Shown here piece after piece: positions 1-10,548 of a stretch of 64,000 nucleotides of DNA. The DNA lies in assembly GCA_944548615.1 (NCBI GenBank), contig OX155960.1:11470365-11534364 (forward strand). Direction: 5' to 3'. The notes under the pieces were generated by a model that was not told where the DNA came from, did not search any database, and saw nothing but the letters and a program-made list of their open reading frames with translations. Positions within the stretch are counted from its first letter, which is position 1; each line of letters starts with the position of its first letter. This stretch comes from Micropterix aruncella (lineage: Eukaryota; Arthropoda; Insecta; Lepidoptera; Micropterigidae). The position numbers were made by a program, and so were the translations under genes.

Positions 1-668
1 ATCTGGCAACCATCAACTACGTTCTGCAATAAACTACTTCAACCAGCAAGAACGACTTTCACTACGGAGAAAACCCCCTGATGACACCACTCCTCACTTA
101 AGAGCAATTGGAGTCTAGTGAGGTGTGGTCCCTCACAAACGTTTGAATTATTGTGAGCTTGAAAAAAAAAAAACCCTTGTCGTGCCTCGGTTAAATAATC
201 AATAATTTTGAGTACGATTGAGACAAGTTACCAACATTTTGTGGTTAAACTATACGAAATGTCAAACAAAACATAACCTCAAAATATACCTAGAAGACAC
301 TGAAAACGACTTCTCTAGCTCCGCTTCGAATAGTTTTTTTAATGTTTGATGCAATAGAACATGATTAACGAGAATTAATGGCAAAATGAACGCAATTTCA
401 TGAGCTGAACCAAGAGGACAAAAATCCGTCTTGACATAAGGGTAAGTGTTGCCACATAAAAATAATTTCCCCCATGTTGAATTAATGTCTACTTTTAATG
501 GCCAGACTGTACAAAGGTCTTAAGAAAACTATAAATATTGTAACTGTGTGTCCTAATATATAATCTCACAATGCCGCTGTCTACCTGAATTTTGCCTTTT
601 TCCATCTGTGGTATCACATTTATTAGGATTTTTTAACAAATAACTGAGGGACTGTACTTTTATTTCAG
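1..668 (+). other. PIKfyve intron (3' part), no gene seen
   Basis: AT-rich sequence leading into the first visible PIKfyve exon. It ends in a pyrimidine-rich tract and the acceptor AG at 667-668. I see no coding exon, RNA gene or recognisable repeat in it. Confidence 0.6.
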
Positions 669-995
669 ATGATCGCTTTGTCCTGAAAGAAATGTCAAAA
701 TTCGAGCTTCAGCTCTTCTTGGAGATGGCGCCGCATTATTTTGTCCACGTCACAAACTGTCAGCAGAATAGACTGCCCACGCTGCTGGCGAGAATCGTAG
801 GTGTTTTCCGGGTGGGTGGCAGCGCGGGGGCGGGCGGAGGTGTCTTGGTCATAGAGAATGTTTTCTATGGCCGCGAGGGTGGCTCGGCTGGAAGTGCTCT
901 GCAGAGATTCGACTTGAAAGGCGCCAGGCGGAACAGACTTGCCCCTGACCCCATGCACCCTGATGCTGTTTTGATGGATGAAAATTTATTGAATC
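669..995 (+). CDS. PIKFYVE: PIKfyve/Fab1 kinase domain, internal exon
   Basis: This exon encodes the middle of the lipid kinase domain of PIKfyve (Fab1), which phosphorylates PtdIns3P on the 5-hydroxyl at endosomes to make PtdIns(3,5)P2. The translation begins DRFVLKEMSKFELQ and runs through APHYF, VIENVFYGR, RFDLKG and DENLL, in the order known for PIKfyve. Acceptor AG is at 667-668 and donor GT at 996-997 in a GTAAGT context. The exon starts in phase 1 (two bases complete a codon) and leaves one base, c, which joins the tg of the next exon to make Leu. A Gly/Ala-rich insert (GGSAGAGGG) sits in the loop before VIENVFYGR. The FYVE, DEP and chaperonin-like parts must lie before the window. An in-frame ATG at 692 is internal, not a start. 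Confidence 0.93.
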
Positions 996-1092
996 GTAAG
1001 TATTACTGTTATTCTACATATCTAGCATCATTGATTATATAGGGTATTAGATTGATAAATGCCCTTTTACAATTTCAAGCGCAACTTGTAGA

Positions 1093-1375
1093 TGGCGCAC
1101 TCATAGTTAAAAAATCTATTAATATTCTATTATTATGTTCAATATGGTGACTTTCGTGGTATAACAGTATGGTGATGCACTGTAGATGGCTCTCTATACT
1201 CACCTATATGGTACAAAATAATAATATAATAATCAAATTTTAAAATCATTTAATTGGCACTCATAGTTCCATCCAGTGATTAATCTTTTCTTATGTTTAA
1301 TATGGTGGCGTTCGTGGTATGACAGTGTGGTGGTGCACTACAGAGGGTGCTCTAAACAATATAATAATAATAATA
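1093..1375. repeat. two diverged tandem units in the intron
   Basis: Two imperfect copies, offset by about 158 bases, share the order CACTCATAGTT, then AATATGGTG, TTCGTGGTAT, ACAGT, GGTG and GCACT. The second copy is followed by a short TAA run. No coding potential is seen. It may be an old repeat of unknown type. Confidence 0.55.
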
Positions 1376-1636
1376 ACAAACGAATGTTTAAATCTTTTAT
1401 TATTTTAATATTAATTGCATAAATATGTCATTTTTTTATTTGGTATACAGGTTTAAATATATAATAATTACGCACTTTAACCGCTGGGGCGCCAAAAAGA
1501 CCTCTTGAATTTTTGCAGTGGCTGGCCGCCATATATATATATTACCCCTTGCTAATTTCCGGCCCTCAGAAGACAATTATCTAACTTCACATTTTGTTAT
1601 GGCCCTTTCTTATTTACGATTTCACCAAAACCCAAC

Positions 1637-3038
1637 TGTTGCGGGAAGAAAGATAAAATAACGGGCAGGCATGATGATGATAAACATCACAACAAATAAT
1701 GTGTCGTCATGCCTAAAATTCCGTGCACTCTCAAATTCCCCAACCTAAAAATATTATTTATGGCAGTAAGTGCACTTAGCACACAATATAGGTATACCCG
1801 GATTAGCTCCACTAAAAGCGGGAGCTAATGGATGTTAAACTAAAAGTGGAATATTTACAAGCAAACGCTAAAATTTCGAAATTACACGTCAACCCGAAAA
1901 TAACCTTCGCTCGCGAACAAAGGAAAACGTCGGAAAAATCCCAGTATCAATAAAAACAATAAAAACTCACCCTAAACACACCGCCGGCAAAAGGATTAAG
2001 CAACCCGTCGCCGATTGTAAAATCGACCCACCCCGCCAGCCAGGTAGGTACAAAGAATGACTCATATTTTGGGAAGCGCCAGCTTAAATATTGGATCACT
2101 AGAAATCCACAAAATTGCTGCCATGAAAATGTCTAAATGTTTAGAATAATTTAATTTAATTTTTAGACTAAGTCCGAGCCAAATCGGCCAATAAATGGTG
2201 AAAATATTTAAATTCAACCTAAAATAGGACATAGCAATAATATATGATTATTAAAATGTATATAATAATCATAAGTTAATATAAGTTAGAGTTTAAGGTC
2301 GTATGTACACTCTTAACTTAGTAAAATAGTATACAATATTATAGTACATTAGCTTTACGGAAACGACATATAACAACGCGTCGGTCGACACCCGCGGGCG
2401 AGGCGGGGTGCAACCCGCCCCACCACTGGGCCGGCCGCAGCGGTCATACCTATATAAGGTCGGTTACCCGCCGATATCGGGGCAGATCAAATAACAGCGC
2501 CATCGGGGCAGATCAAATAACAGCGCCATCGGGGCAGATCAAATAACAGCGCCATCGGGGCAGATCAAATAACAGCGCCATCGGGGCAGATCAAATAACA
2601 GCGCCATCGGGGCAGATCAAATAACAGTGCCATCGGGCAGATCATGTAACAGTGCTTTGTCGGAGATCATATCGGAGATCATATTTAAAGTAGAACTATT
2701 AGTACGTGCTTTGAAGTATAAACGCAATTACTGTAAATTCGTAAATAGTGCAATAGACTACATTTTATAGGAAATAAAACTTTAATGGCTTAGAAGCTTT
2801 TAAAACGTAAAAATTATTATTATCTTTTTTATTAACAATACAAACCTCGAGTGCATATCCTGGAAATACTACCTACAGCGGATTAAACACGACCCGAGCG
2901 ACGTTAAAAACGAGGATTTCGACAACGCCGTCCGACGTCACCTTTAGCCTTACAACCTGAAGGGTTGAGTCTGTATGTAGGCCACGCGTGGGAAGGCCCC
3001 ACATCTTGGAAGCCCCCACACCTTGGAAAGACACCACA
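1637..3038 (+). repeat. 5' LTR of BEL/Pao element
   Basis: 1402 bp. It has a TATA box (TATATAA) at 2451-2457, a 26-bp tandem array just after it, and an AATAAA at 2773-2778, so the R region probably lies between about 2480 and 2800. It matches the 3' LTR almost base for base except near 1944-1960, where the 3' LTR segment containing CAGCACGTGCATTT is replaced by a shorter unrelated stretch. Confidence 0.92.
2476..2631 (+). repeat. 26-bp tandem array in 5' LTR (six units)
   Basis: Six head-to-tail 26-bp units beginning ATCGGGGCAGATCAAATAAC. Five end in AGCGCC and the last in AGTGCC. A shorter degenerate unit follows from 2632. The array lies downstream of the TATA box, in the likely transcribed leader. 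Confidence 0.92.
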
Positions 3039-3041
3039 TCT

Positions 3042-3059
3042 TGGTCCTTCGAGACGGGA
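3042..3059 (+). promoter_or_regulatory. primer binding site of BEL/Pao element
   Basis: TGG followed by 15 bases starts three bases after the 5' LTR end, as expected for a site pairing with a tRNA 3' CCA tail. The tRNA species is not assigned. Confidence 0.65.
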
Positions 3060-3158
3060 TAGGAAATCAGGACCTTAAGCAGAAAGCAGGTCCATCGAGG
3101 TAAAAAATAATAAAAAATAATTTTTTTAATTTTTACAAAAAGTTGAAAAATCTCCGAG

Positions 3159-6100
3159 ATGTCGACGCCGCGTCAAACGAGCGCGGAACGGACAGAGAGC
3201 GCTAGAAGAAGCGCAAGGATTGCGGACAAAGCACGGGACAAAAGCCAGATCGACGCTCACAGGCAAGAACTACGAGCCGATCAACAAGATGCCGCAAGAT
3301 CTGCAATCAAGACGACGACCGCTGAGAGACCAGCCAGCAGAGCACAGTCTACCAGCAGCAGGGCGCCGTCAATGACTAGTCATCGATCGTCCAGATCAGC
3401 AACCACCACCATCAGGAGGCGACAATTGGAAGCGGAGATGGAAGCCGCCCAGGAAAAAGCCGCAGCCGACACCGCAGCCGCAGCAGCGAAAACCGCCCAG
3501 GAAGAAGCCGCAGCCGCAGCCGCAGTGAAAGCCGTCCAAGCGGAATCCGCCGCCAAACTAGCAGCCGAGACTCACCGAATCGAATCGGAACGGATCGACC
3601 GACAACTCGAACTGCGGAAACTCCTGATAGAAGCAGAGGTCGAGGAAGAGTTATATATGGACGACGACGACCAAATAAGCCGAGCCGACAGCCGAGCGGA
3701 ACGACAGAGCCGCCGACTAACGACCGGACGTACAGAGGAATGGGTGAACGAGCGGGAATTAAGGGACGACGACGCCGCAGAAAAAACAGCGAGCGACGCC
3801 GCATTCCAACGAGCCGTCGCGAGCGCCGTCACGCAAGCGATCGCCGCCACCGCCGCCGCCGCCAACTCCCATCCAAGAGCCTCCTCCTACGAGCGGCAGT
3901 TAAGAGACGACGACGCCACGGACAAAAAGGCAAGCGACGCCGCGTTACAACGAGCCGTCGCGAGCGCCGTCACGAAAGCGATCGCCGATAACGCCGCAGC
4001 CGCCACCGCCAATCGACCGAGTGACACCGCCCGAGCGAGCAATTACGCCCGACCGAGCGGCGACGTCCCGACGATGAAGAAAGAGGAAGAATGCAGCCCG
4101 CCCGACGTCTACATGATGCAGACCCGAGCGAAGATGCTACGCAGCCTTCCCCAGTTCGACGGCAGCATGCAGGAGTGGCCAATATACGCCGCACTATTCG
4201 ATCAGGGGTCGACAATGTGCGGATTCACCAACGCGGACAATCTGCTACGACTACAACAAAGCCTGCGAGGACCCGCGCGCGAGGCAGTACGCGCGATGTT
4301 ACTGGATCCCGGCAATGTCCCGGAGATCCGGAGAGCGCTGGAACGCCGTTTTGGCAGACCTGGCGCTCGCATCGACGCGCTCATGCAGGAAGCACGCAGT
4401 ACGCAGCAAATATTGGTGAGTGATTCGATATTTAAGTTGGTTGAGTACGGCACTACCGTTTGTAATGTCGTACATGCTTTAAAAAATATGGGTCATTCTG
4501 CGTATCTCACAAATCCACCGCTGCTAAAGGAATTAGTGATGAAGTTGCCACAACATTTGCGGTTGCAGTGGTACTCCGCCGGCCATGGACCGCATCCTAC
4601 TCTTTTAGATTACGGAAACTGGTTAGAGACAATAATAGACGCCGCCTCTCAAGAAGATCCCGTAAAAGATTATTCAAAAAATAAGTATAAAAACAATCGA
4701 TCCGAGATGCCGAGCAAAAAAAGAGTTTTTGCTACAGACACTCAGGAGTCAACAGACGCCTGCCTAAAGTGCGGGCGAAACAATCATTTAACCCCTAAAT
4801 GCCGCGAAATAGGAAAAATGACAATAAATCAACGTTGGACATGGGTTAAGGAAAAACGCTTATGCACACGGTGTTTTAGAAAAGACCACCGCCAAGCGCA
4901 ATGTAGCGTAAAAGAGCCGTGTGGGATAGAAGGTTGTAAGTGGCCTCACCACAAATTATTACATAAAAATAATACCGCGATAAAAAATCAGCCCTCAAAC
5001 GACGACCAAAATACCCCTAATACAGTAGCTAATACGTGGGACGGATCAGAAAAAATGATTCTAAGGGTAGCGCCCGTGGAACTACGGGGGCCGAAAGGCG
5101 TTATAAAAGCGCTAGCGTTATGCGATGAAGGATCTTCAATCACATTAATAGATCAGAGCATAACGGATAAAATAGGAGTACACGGGGAAATTAGCCCCTT
5201 AAATTTAGTAGGCGCCTCGGGCATGTCAGTTGCGAACGCGACAACGCAGCGAATAGACTGTAAGATCCGACCGCTGAAAGGTAAAAAATATTATGATTTA
5301 TGTAACGCCAGGACCATAAAACAGCTGGATTTACCAGCACAAAAATTCTGTGCTAAATCCATGCTAAATAAATGGCCTCATTTAGCCGACATACCGTTTT
5401 GCGACTTTGAAGGAGCACCGCAAATTCTAATAGGAATAGATCATTATGACTTAATCATTCCCAGAACGATAAAAGCCGGTCCCCCGAACGCTCCGATAGC
5501 GACCTATTGCCGACTTGGGTGGACATTAGGGGGAGGGGGGGGCGGTGATTTGGCTACTTGCCGCGCCGTAAACCACTTACGGAATGCGGGCTCAAACCAA
5601 AGGATGGACGACATCATCCGGTCGTATTTCGAAGTAGAGGAAGTAGGAACGCACATACGCGCCCATAAGGCCGTTACAAACGCGCGGGCCGAGACGCTTC
5701 TTCACGAGACAACGAAGCTAGAAGGCAATCGTTGGAGTACCGGACTGCTTTGGAAAAGCGACAAGGTGACGATGCCAGCCAGTCACGAGATGGCTAAAAA
5801 ACGGTTGAAATCCATAGAAAACAAACTACTCAAAAATCAGCCGTTGGCCACTCAATATTGCGACACAATAAAGGATTTCCTGAAAAAAGGGTATGCCCAT
5901 AAATTAAGTCCAGAGGAATTACGCACCCCTGGAAATCGTATTTGGTATCTCCCACACTTCCCGGTTGAAAATCCAAATAAACCAGGAAAAATGCGACTCG
6001 TTTTTGACTGCGCCGCGAAAGCCGGGGGAACAAGCCTAAACGACCAACTATTATCAGGACCTGATTTATTAAATTCTCTGATTGGAATCCTATTCAAATT

Positions 6101-7961
6101 CCGACAAGGACGTTACGGATTCGCGGGCGACATAAAGGAGATGTTTTTACAAATTCATTTATCAGAAAAAGACACCCAAAGTCAACGTTTCCTATGGCGC
6201 GACCTAAAACAAGAAGAGGAACCATCCGAGTACTCCATGGATGTAGTCCTTTTCGGGTCTACCTCATCTCCGTGCTCCGCACTCTTTGTAAAAAATACAA
6301 ACGCGGAGAGATTCAGGAAAAAATATCCCGAAGCGGTCGACGCCATAGTGAACAAACACTATATGGACGATTATCTAGATTCAACGGATACTGTAGAAAC
6401 CGCCCAAAAAATGATCGCGACCGTTACGAAAATTCACCAGGAAGGTGGTTTTAACATCGTAAACTGGACGAGTAACGATCCAAAAATATTAGAGCAGGTA
6501 CCACATAATATACGTTCACAAACAAAAATAAAATTGGCCGGTACCGACGAGGCGAGTGAGAGGATTCTCGGACTTATATGGGAGCCTCATCGCGACACCT
6601 TTTCATTCGACACTGACCTCAAGAAAATTAATCCCGACTTACTGAGTGGTCGCAAAACCCCGACGAAGCGACAAACGTTATCGGTGATAATGAGCACCTT
6701 TGATCCGCTCGGGATTTTGGGCCCACTAACAGTAAAGGCGAAAATCTTACTCCAAACCATATGGTTGGATAAGACGGACTGGGACGAAGTTATTAGCGAC
6801 GGTGCCAGTCAAAAGTGGCAAGTCTGGTTAGCCGAGTTGCAAAAAATAAAATTCGTAACTATAAACCGTAGCTACCAGCACACAGGAAAACTGGCCCGTG
6901 ACGTACAATTGCATGTTTTTGCGGACGCGAGCGAAAGAGCATATGCCGCCGTAGCGTATTTACGTTACGAAAATGAAAATGGCACCGCGAGCACGGCCTT
7001 TATAGCCGGCAAAAACAAAGTAGCGCCGCTGAAACCCATGTCGCTACCGAGACTAGAGCTGCAAGCCGCTACAATGGCCAGCAAATTAGCTGAGCTGAAA
7101 AAATCGCAGCACACCTGGGAATTTTCCTCCACAACGTTATGGTCAGATAGCAAGACCGTACTATCGTGGATAAGACGTGACCCACGTGAATTTAACGTGT
7201 TTGTAGCTCACCGACTTGGCGAAATTGACCAGGTTACCACACCATGCCAATGGCGTTGGGTACCCACAAAATTGAATCCCGCGGATAACGCAACTCGGGA
7301 CACGGCGACTAAAATGGGTGAAGACCAAATAAAAAAATGGATAAACGGACCGGAATTCCTACTGGAAAATAGCGACCACTGGCCCGCGGACGATGAATCT
7401 CCATCGTCAGAATACGGTCAGGACGAAGAACGTCGACCGGTATATGTAATGACCTCGACAAAAAATATTTTCCTAATCGAGACAAAACGATTCTCACGCC
7501 TAGAACGGTTACGTCGTACAGTAGCATGGATATTTCGATTCGTACAACGCTGCAAACGCAGCGGCGAAAAAACAAAACATTTAACCCCACAAGAACTTGC
7601 TTGCGCGGACCTCTACCTGATTCGGGTTTCGCAGCAACAAGATTTCAACGAGGAAATTTCATTATTAGAAATTAACAAAGAATTGCCTCAAAAAACAGTG
7701 GCAAATAGCCCAAATAATGGCAAACCATTTTTGGTCGAGATTCGTACGCGAATATCTCCCGACGCTGGCGAAGAGACCAAAATGGCACGACGCGGTAAAA
7801 CCCGTCCAGATAGGAGACATAGTCATCCTTGTGGACGCGGACCTACCCAGAAATACTTGGCTCCGAGGGCGAATAGAGCAAGTACATACCGCTCCCGACA
7901 GGCAAGTACGTTCAGTAACGATCTGCTGTCGCGGAAAATCATACAAAAGACCAGTACATAA
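3159..7961 (+). CDS. BEL/Pao gag-pol polyprotein, integrase-deleted
   Basis: A 1600-residue open frame encoding capsid-like protein and replication enzymes. The N-terminal 300 residues are Ala/Arg/Glu-rich and probably coiled coil. Two CCHC-like zinc-binding clusters lie near residues 534-580 (CLKCGRNNH, CTRCFRKDH). The aspartic protease motif CDEGSS is near residue 655. The reverse transcriptase has MRLVFDCAAK near 945, FAGDIKEMF near 990 and YMDD near 1068. An RNase H-like segment begins at LHVFADAS near 1250. The pre-integrase segment (LTPQELACADLYLIR) is present. The frame then jumps to out-of-frame sequence from about 7685, and the last roughly 90 residues are nonsense. The zinc-binding and catalytic integrase core is absent. 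No other stop or frameshift is seen, so the upstream part looks recently active. Confidence 0.92.
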   Translation: MSTPRQTSAERTESARRSARIADKARDKSQIDAHRQELRADQQDAARSAIKTTTAERPASRAQSTSSRAPSMTSHRSSRSATTTIRRRQLEAEMEAAQEKAAADTAAAAAKTAQEEAAAAAAVKAVQAESAAKLAAETHRIESERIDRQLELRKLLIEAEVEEELYMDDDDQISRADSRAERQSRRLTTGRTEEWVNERELRDDDAAEKTASDAAFQRAVASAVTQAIAATAAAANSHPRASSYERQLRDDDATDKKASDAALQRAVASAVTKAIADNAAAATANRPSDTARASNYARPSGDVPTMKKEEECSPPDVYMMQTRAKMLRSLPQFDGSMQEWPIYAALFDQGSTMCGFTNADNLLRLQQSLRGPAREAVRAMLLDPGNVPEIRRALERRFGRPGARIDALMQEARSTQQILVSDSIFKLVEYGTTVCNVVHALKNMGHSAYLTNPPLLKELVMKLPQHLRLQWYSAGHGPHPTLLDYGNWLETIIDAASQEDPVKDYSKNKYKNNRSEMPSKKRVFATDTQESTDACLKCGRNNHLTPKCREIGKMTINQRWTWVKEKRLCTRCFRKDHRQAQCSVKEPCGIEGCKWPHHKLLHKNNTAIKNQPSNDDQNTPNTVANTWDGSEKMILRVAPVELRGPKGVIKALALCDEGSSITLIDQSITDKIGVHGEISPLNLVGASGMSVANATTQRIDCKIRPLKGKKYYDLCNARTIKQLDLPAQKFCAKSMLNKWPHLADIPFCDFEGAPQILIGIDHYDLIIPRTIKAGPPNAPIATYCRLGWTLGGGGGGDLATCRAVNHLRNAGSNQRMDDIIRSYFEVEEVGTHIRAHKAVTNARAETLLHETTKLEGNRWSTGLLWKSDKVTMPASHEMAKKRLKSIENKLLKNQPLATQYCDTIKDFLKKGYAHKLSPEELRTPGNRIWYLPHFPVENPNKPGKMRLVFDCAAKAGGTSLNDQLLSGPDLLNSLIGILFKFRQGRYGFAGDIKEMFLQIHLSEKDTQSQRFLWRDLKQEEEPSEYSMDVVLFGSTSSPCSALFVKNTNAERFRKKYPEAVDAIVNKHYMDDYLDSTDTVETAQKMIATVTKIHQEGGFNIVNWTSNDPKILEQVPHNIRSQTKIKLAGTDEASERILGLIWEPHRDTFSFDTDLKKINPDLLSGRKTPTKRQTLSVIMSTFDPLGILGPLTVKAKILLQTIWLDKTDWDEVISDGASQKWQVWLAELQKIKFVTINRSYQHTGKLARDVQLHVFADASERAYAAVAYLRYENENGTASTAFIAGKNKVAPLKPMSLPRLELQAATMASKLAELKKSQHTWEFSSTTLWSDSKTVLSWIRRDPREFNVFVAHRLGEIDQVTTPCQWRWVPTKLNPADNATRDTATKMGEDQIKKWINGPEFLLENSDHWPADDESPSSEYGQDEERRPVYVMTSTKNIFLIETKRFSRLERLRRTVAWIFRFVQRCKRSGEKTKHLTPQELACADLYLIRVSQQQDFNEEISLLEINKELPQKTVANSPNNGKPFLVEIRTRISPDAGEETKMARRGKTRPDRRHSHPCGRGPTQKYLAPRANRASTYRSRQASTFSNDLLSRKIIQKTST

Positions 7962-8034
7962 AGTGGCAGTTATCTATTCTCCCCACCAAGAGGAAGTGAG
8001 AACAACAATTTCACCTCCCGAAGAAGAGGAGTGA
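7717..8034 (+). pseudogene. integrase C-terminal remnant, out of frame
   Basis: The +1 frame relative to gag-pol encodes ANHFWSRFVREYLPTLAKR and then GDIVILVDADLPRNTWLRG, the usual C-terminal tail after the integrase core in BEL/Pao elements. It overlaps the nonsense end of the gag-pol frame. An internal deletion near 7685-7715 therefore removed the integrase core and shifted the frame. Confidence 0.85.
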
Positions 8035-8053
8035 GGAGAAACACTTGTCTCAC

Positions 8054-8064
8054 GGAGAGGGGCA
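8054..8064 (+). promoter_or_regulatory. polypurine tract of BEL/Pao element
   Basis: GGAGAGGGG followed by CA abuts the 3' LTR start at 8065. This is the expected place for plus-strand DNA priming. Confidence 0.75.
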
Positions 8065-9473
8065 TGTTGCGGGAAGAAAGATAAAATAACGGGCAGGCAT
8101 GATGATGATAAACATCACAACAAATAATGTGTCGTCATGCCTAAAATTCCGTGCACTCTCAAATTCCCCAACCTAAAAATATTATTTATGGCAGTAAGTG
8201 CACTTAGCACACAATATAGGTATACCCGGATTAGCTCCACTAAAAGCGGGAGCTAATGGATGTTAAACTAAAAGTGGAATATTTACAAGCAAACGCTAAA
8301 ATTTCGAAATTACACGTCAACCCGAAAATAACCTTCGCTCGCGAACAAAGGAAAACGTCGGAAAAATCCCAGCACGTGCATTTAAAAAGGGTAATAAAAA
8401 CTCACCCTAAACACACCGCCGGCAAAAGGATTAAGCAACCCGTCGCCGATTGTAAAATCGACCCACCCCGCCAGCCAGGTAGGTACAAAGAATGACTCAT
8501 ATTTTGGGAAGCGCCAGCTTAAATATTGGATCACTAGAAATCCACAAAATTGCTGCCATGAAAATGTCTAAATGTTTAGAATAATTTAATTTAATTTTTA
8601 GACTAAGTCCGAGCCAAATCGGCCAATAAATGGTGAAAATATTTAAATTCAACCTAAAATAGGACATAGCAATAATATATGATTATTAAAATGTATATAA
8701 TAATCATAAGTTAATATAAGTTAGAGTTTAAGGTCGTATGTACACTCTTAACTTAGTAAAATAGTATACAATATTATAGTACATTAGCTTTACGGAAACG
8801 ACATATAACAACGCGTCGGTCGACACCCGCGGGCGAGGCGGGGTGCAACCCGCCCCACCACTGGGCCGGCCGCAGCGGTCATACCTATATAAGGTCGGTT
8901 ACCCGCCGATATCGGGGCAGATCAAATAACAGCGCCATCGGGGCAGATCAAATAACAGCGCCATCGGGGCAGATCAAATAACAGCGCCATCGGGGCAGAT
9001 CAAATAACAGCGCCATCGGGGCAGATCAAATAACAGCGCCATCGGGGCAGATCAAATAACAGTGCCATCGGGCAGATCATGTAACAGTGCTTTGTCGGAG
9101 ATCATATCGGAGATCATATTTAAAGTAGAACTATTAGTACGTGCTTTGAAGTATAAACGCAATTACTGTAAATTCGTAAATAGTGCAATAGACTACATTT
9201 TATAGGAAATAAAACTTTAATGGCTTAGAAGCTTTTAAAACGTAAAAATTATTATTATCTTTTTTATTAACAATACAAACCTCGAGTGCATATCCTGGAA
9301 ATACTACCTACAGCGGATTAAACACGACCCGAGCGACGTTAAAAACGAGGATTTCGACAACGCCGTCCGACGTCACCTTTAGCCTTACAACCTGAAGGGT
9401 TGAGTCTGTATGTAGGCCACGCGTGGGAAGGCCCCACATCTTGGAAGCCCCCACACCTTGGAAAGACACCACA
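8065..9473 (+). repeat. 3' LTR of BEL/Pao element
   Basis: 1409 bp, starting TGTTGCGGG and ending CACCACA, followed by the target duplication CCAAC. It carries the TATA box at 8886-8892 and the same six-unit 26-bp array at 8911-9066. A 79-codon open frame at 8256-8495 also occurs in the solo LTR but is broken in the 5' LTR. I do not regard it as a gene. Confidence 0.92.
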
Positions 9474-9478
9474 CCAAC

Positions 9479-10548
9479 TGTCCCGTCTAGATGCGCTGGT
9501 GACAGCTAGTTTAAAATCCTGGTTATCCTTAGCCAAACCAGCTGATCCCTCGACTCTTCAGGTCCAAACCTCAAACTCAATTTCGGGCTAACTCTAAAAC
9601 TGCCCTCTGCTCTATGCCAACCAGAATAACCAAAAATTCGATTCTCAGCAATTTCAAGGATCCGGCAATATCAAAGCACGTAACAAGTGTCCGTAGTGAG
9701 TCAAATGATCTACAAGCCCGTGTAGACTTCCACAAAAAGTTCGTTGTTAGAATCAGCCAGAACGGCAATGGCCTGCGGTATGTCAGTACAACCATGAGCG
9801 ACATGGACTTGAAGAAGTCTGTCTTGCGGGGAGATTACGACAGCAATAGTATGGCTCACGCTATTGGCCTTCAATGCCAGAATGATTGGACAACAATTGG
9901 GGACTTGCATTCTTCCTCCAATGCACTGCAAGGTAATGTTGTATTACTGTATGCCAGAGATGCCGAAATTTTATTTAAATGCCTTTCAGCATACACTTCC
10001 AGGCCCCAGTAACCTCGCTTGCTGGAGCTATACCGAGGATAGTTCATATCCCTACATAGATACAACTTTACCCCGGAAAATGACGCTTATTGTAGAATTA
10101 ACTGTTTCATAGGAATCAAATATCACAAAAGACCACGACTACAAATTAAATAAATACCATGATCTCGCAAATGCCGCCACCCGGAACGGCTTCACTGTTC
10201 ACCTTCACCAAGGGGAAGTTGGCGCTCGCGGCCTGCCAGCCAAATCGCTGTTTCACCTCTTTAAAGATCTTGGTCTCTCCAGGAAAATAATCAACTCCTT
10301 CCTAAAAAAATTATCTAAAACTGCAATTTTTCGCACCTCAAATTCTATGGCTTCGAATGAAGAGTAAGTGGGTGGTAAGGTGAACGCTCACAAGTGGCAA
10401 GACAGCTGTTCTAAACCTACCACAGCTTATCATTACTCCGGAATCCACCGCTCAACCCCCAGAAGTGTAATAATAGTATTATGATGGGCCCGACTTCTGT
10501 CCATGCATATTAATTCCATGGCAGCTACGTTTGTATTTTATTTGATTT
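9479..10548 (+). mobile_element. RLE-type LINE, degenerate 3' half (copy 1)
   Basis: From about 9862 it aligns with the better copy at 26445-27465. It starts at GGCCTTCAATGCCAGAATG, skips part of the coding region, then runs through the C-terminal segment and the shared 3' tail GCAGCTACGTTTGTATTTTA. Frameshifts abound. The region 9479-9860 may be the upstream coding part, and the BEL element was probably inserted into this LINE or its flank. Confidence 0.7.

Larger units (their letters stand above)
1632..9478 (+). mobile_element. BEL/Pao LTR retrotransposon with target duplications
   Basis: A complete-ended insertion in the large PIKfyve intron. Two nearly identical LTRs (1637-3038 and 8065-9473) begin TGTTGCGGG and end CACCACA. 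The 5-bp target duplication CCAAC is at 1632-1636 and 9474-9478. A primer binding site, a single gag-pol frame and a polypurine tract lie between. RT type and domain order (gag, zinc knuckles, protease, RT, RNase H) place it in the BEL/Pao group. The integrase core is missing, so this copy cannot integrate by itself. A solo LTR of the same family is at 17285-18637. Confidence 0.93.

Noticed and set aside
692..694. ATG at 692 as a PIKfyve start
   Set aside because: It lies in the middle of the kinase domain, seven codons into an exon with a good acceptor.
2476..2631. Regular 26-bp repeats looking like a CRISPR array
   Set aside because: Units are head to tail with no spacers, and lie inside an LTR in a eukaryotic genome.
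3412..3865. Long open frames on the - strand opposite gag
   Set aside because: Shadows of the Ala/Arg-rich gag frame caused by GC-rich codon use. No independent support.
8256..8495. 79-residue gene in the LTR
   Set aside because: It lies wholly in LTR sequence and is broken in the 5' LTR. Reported as an observation, not as a gene.
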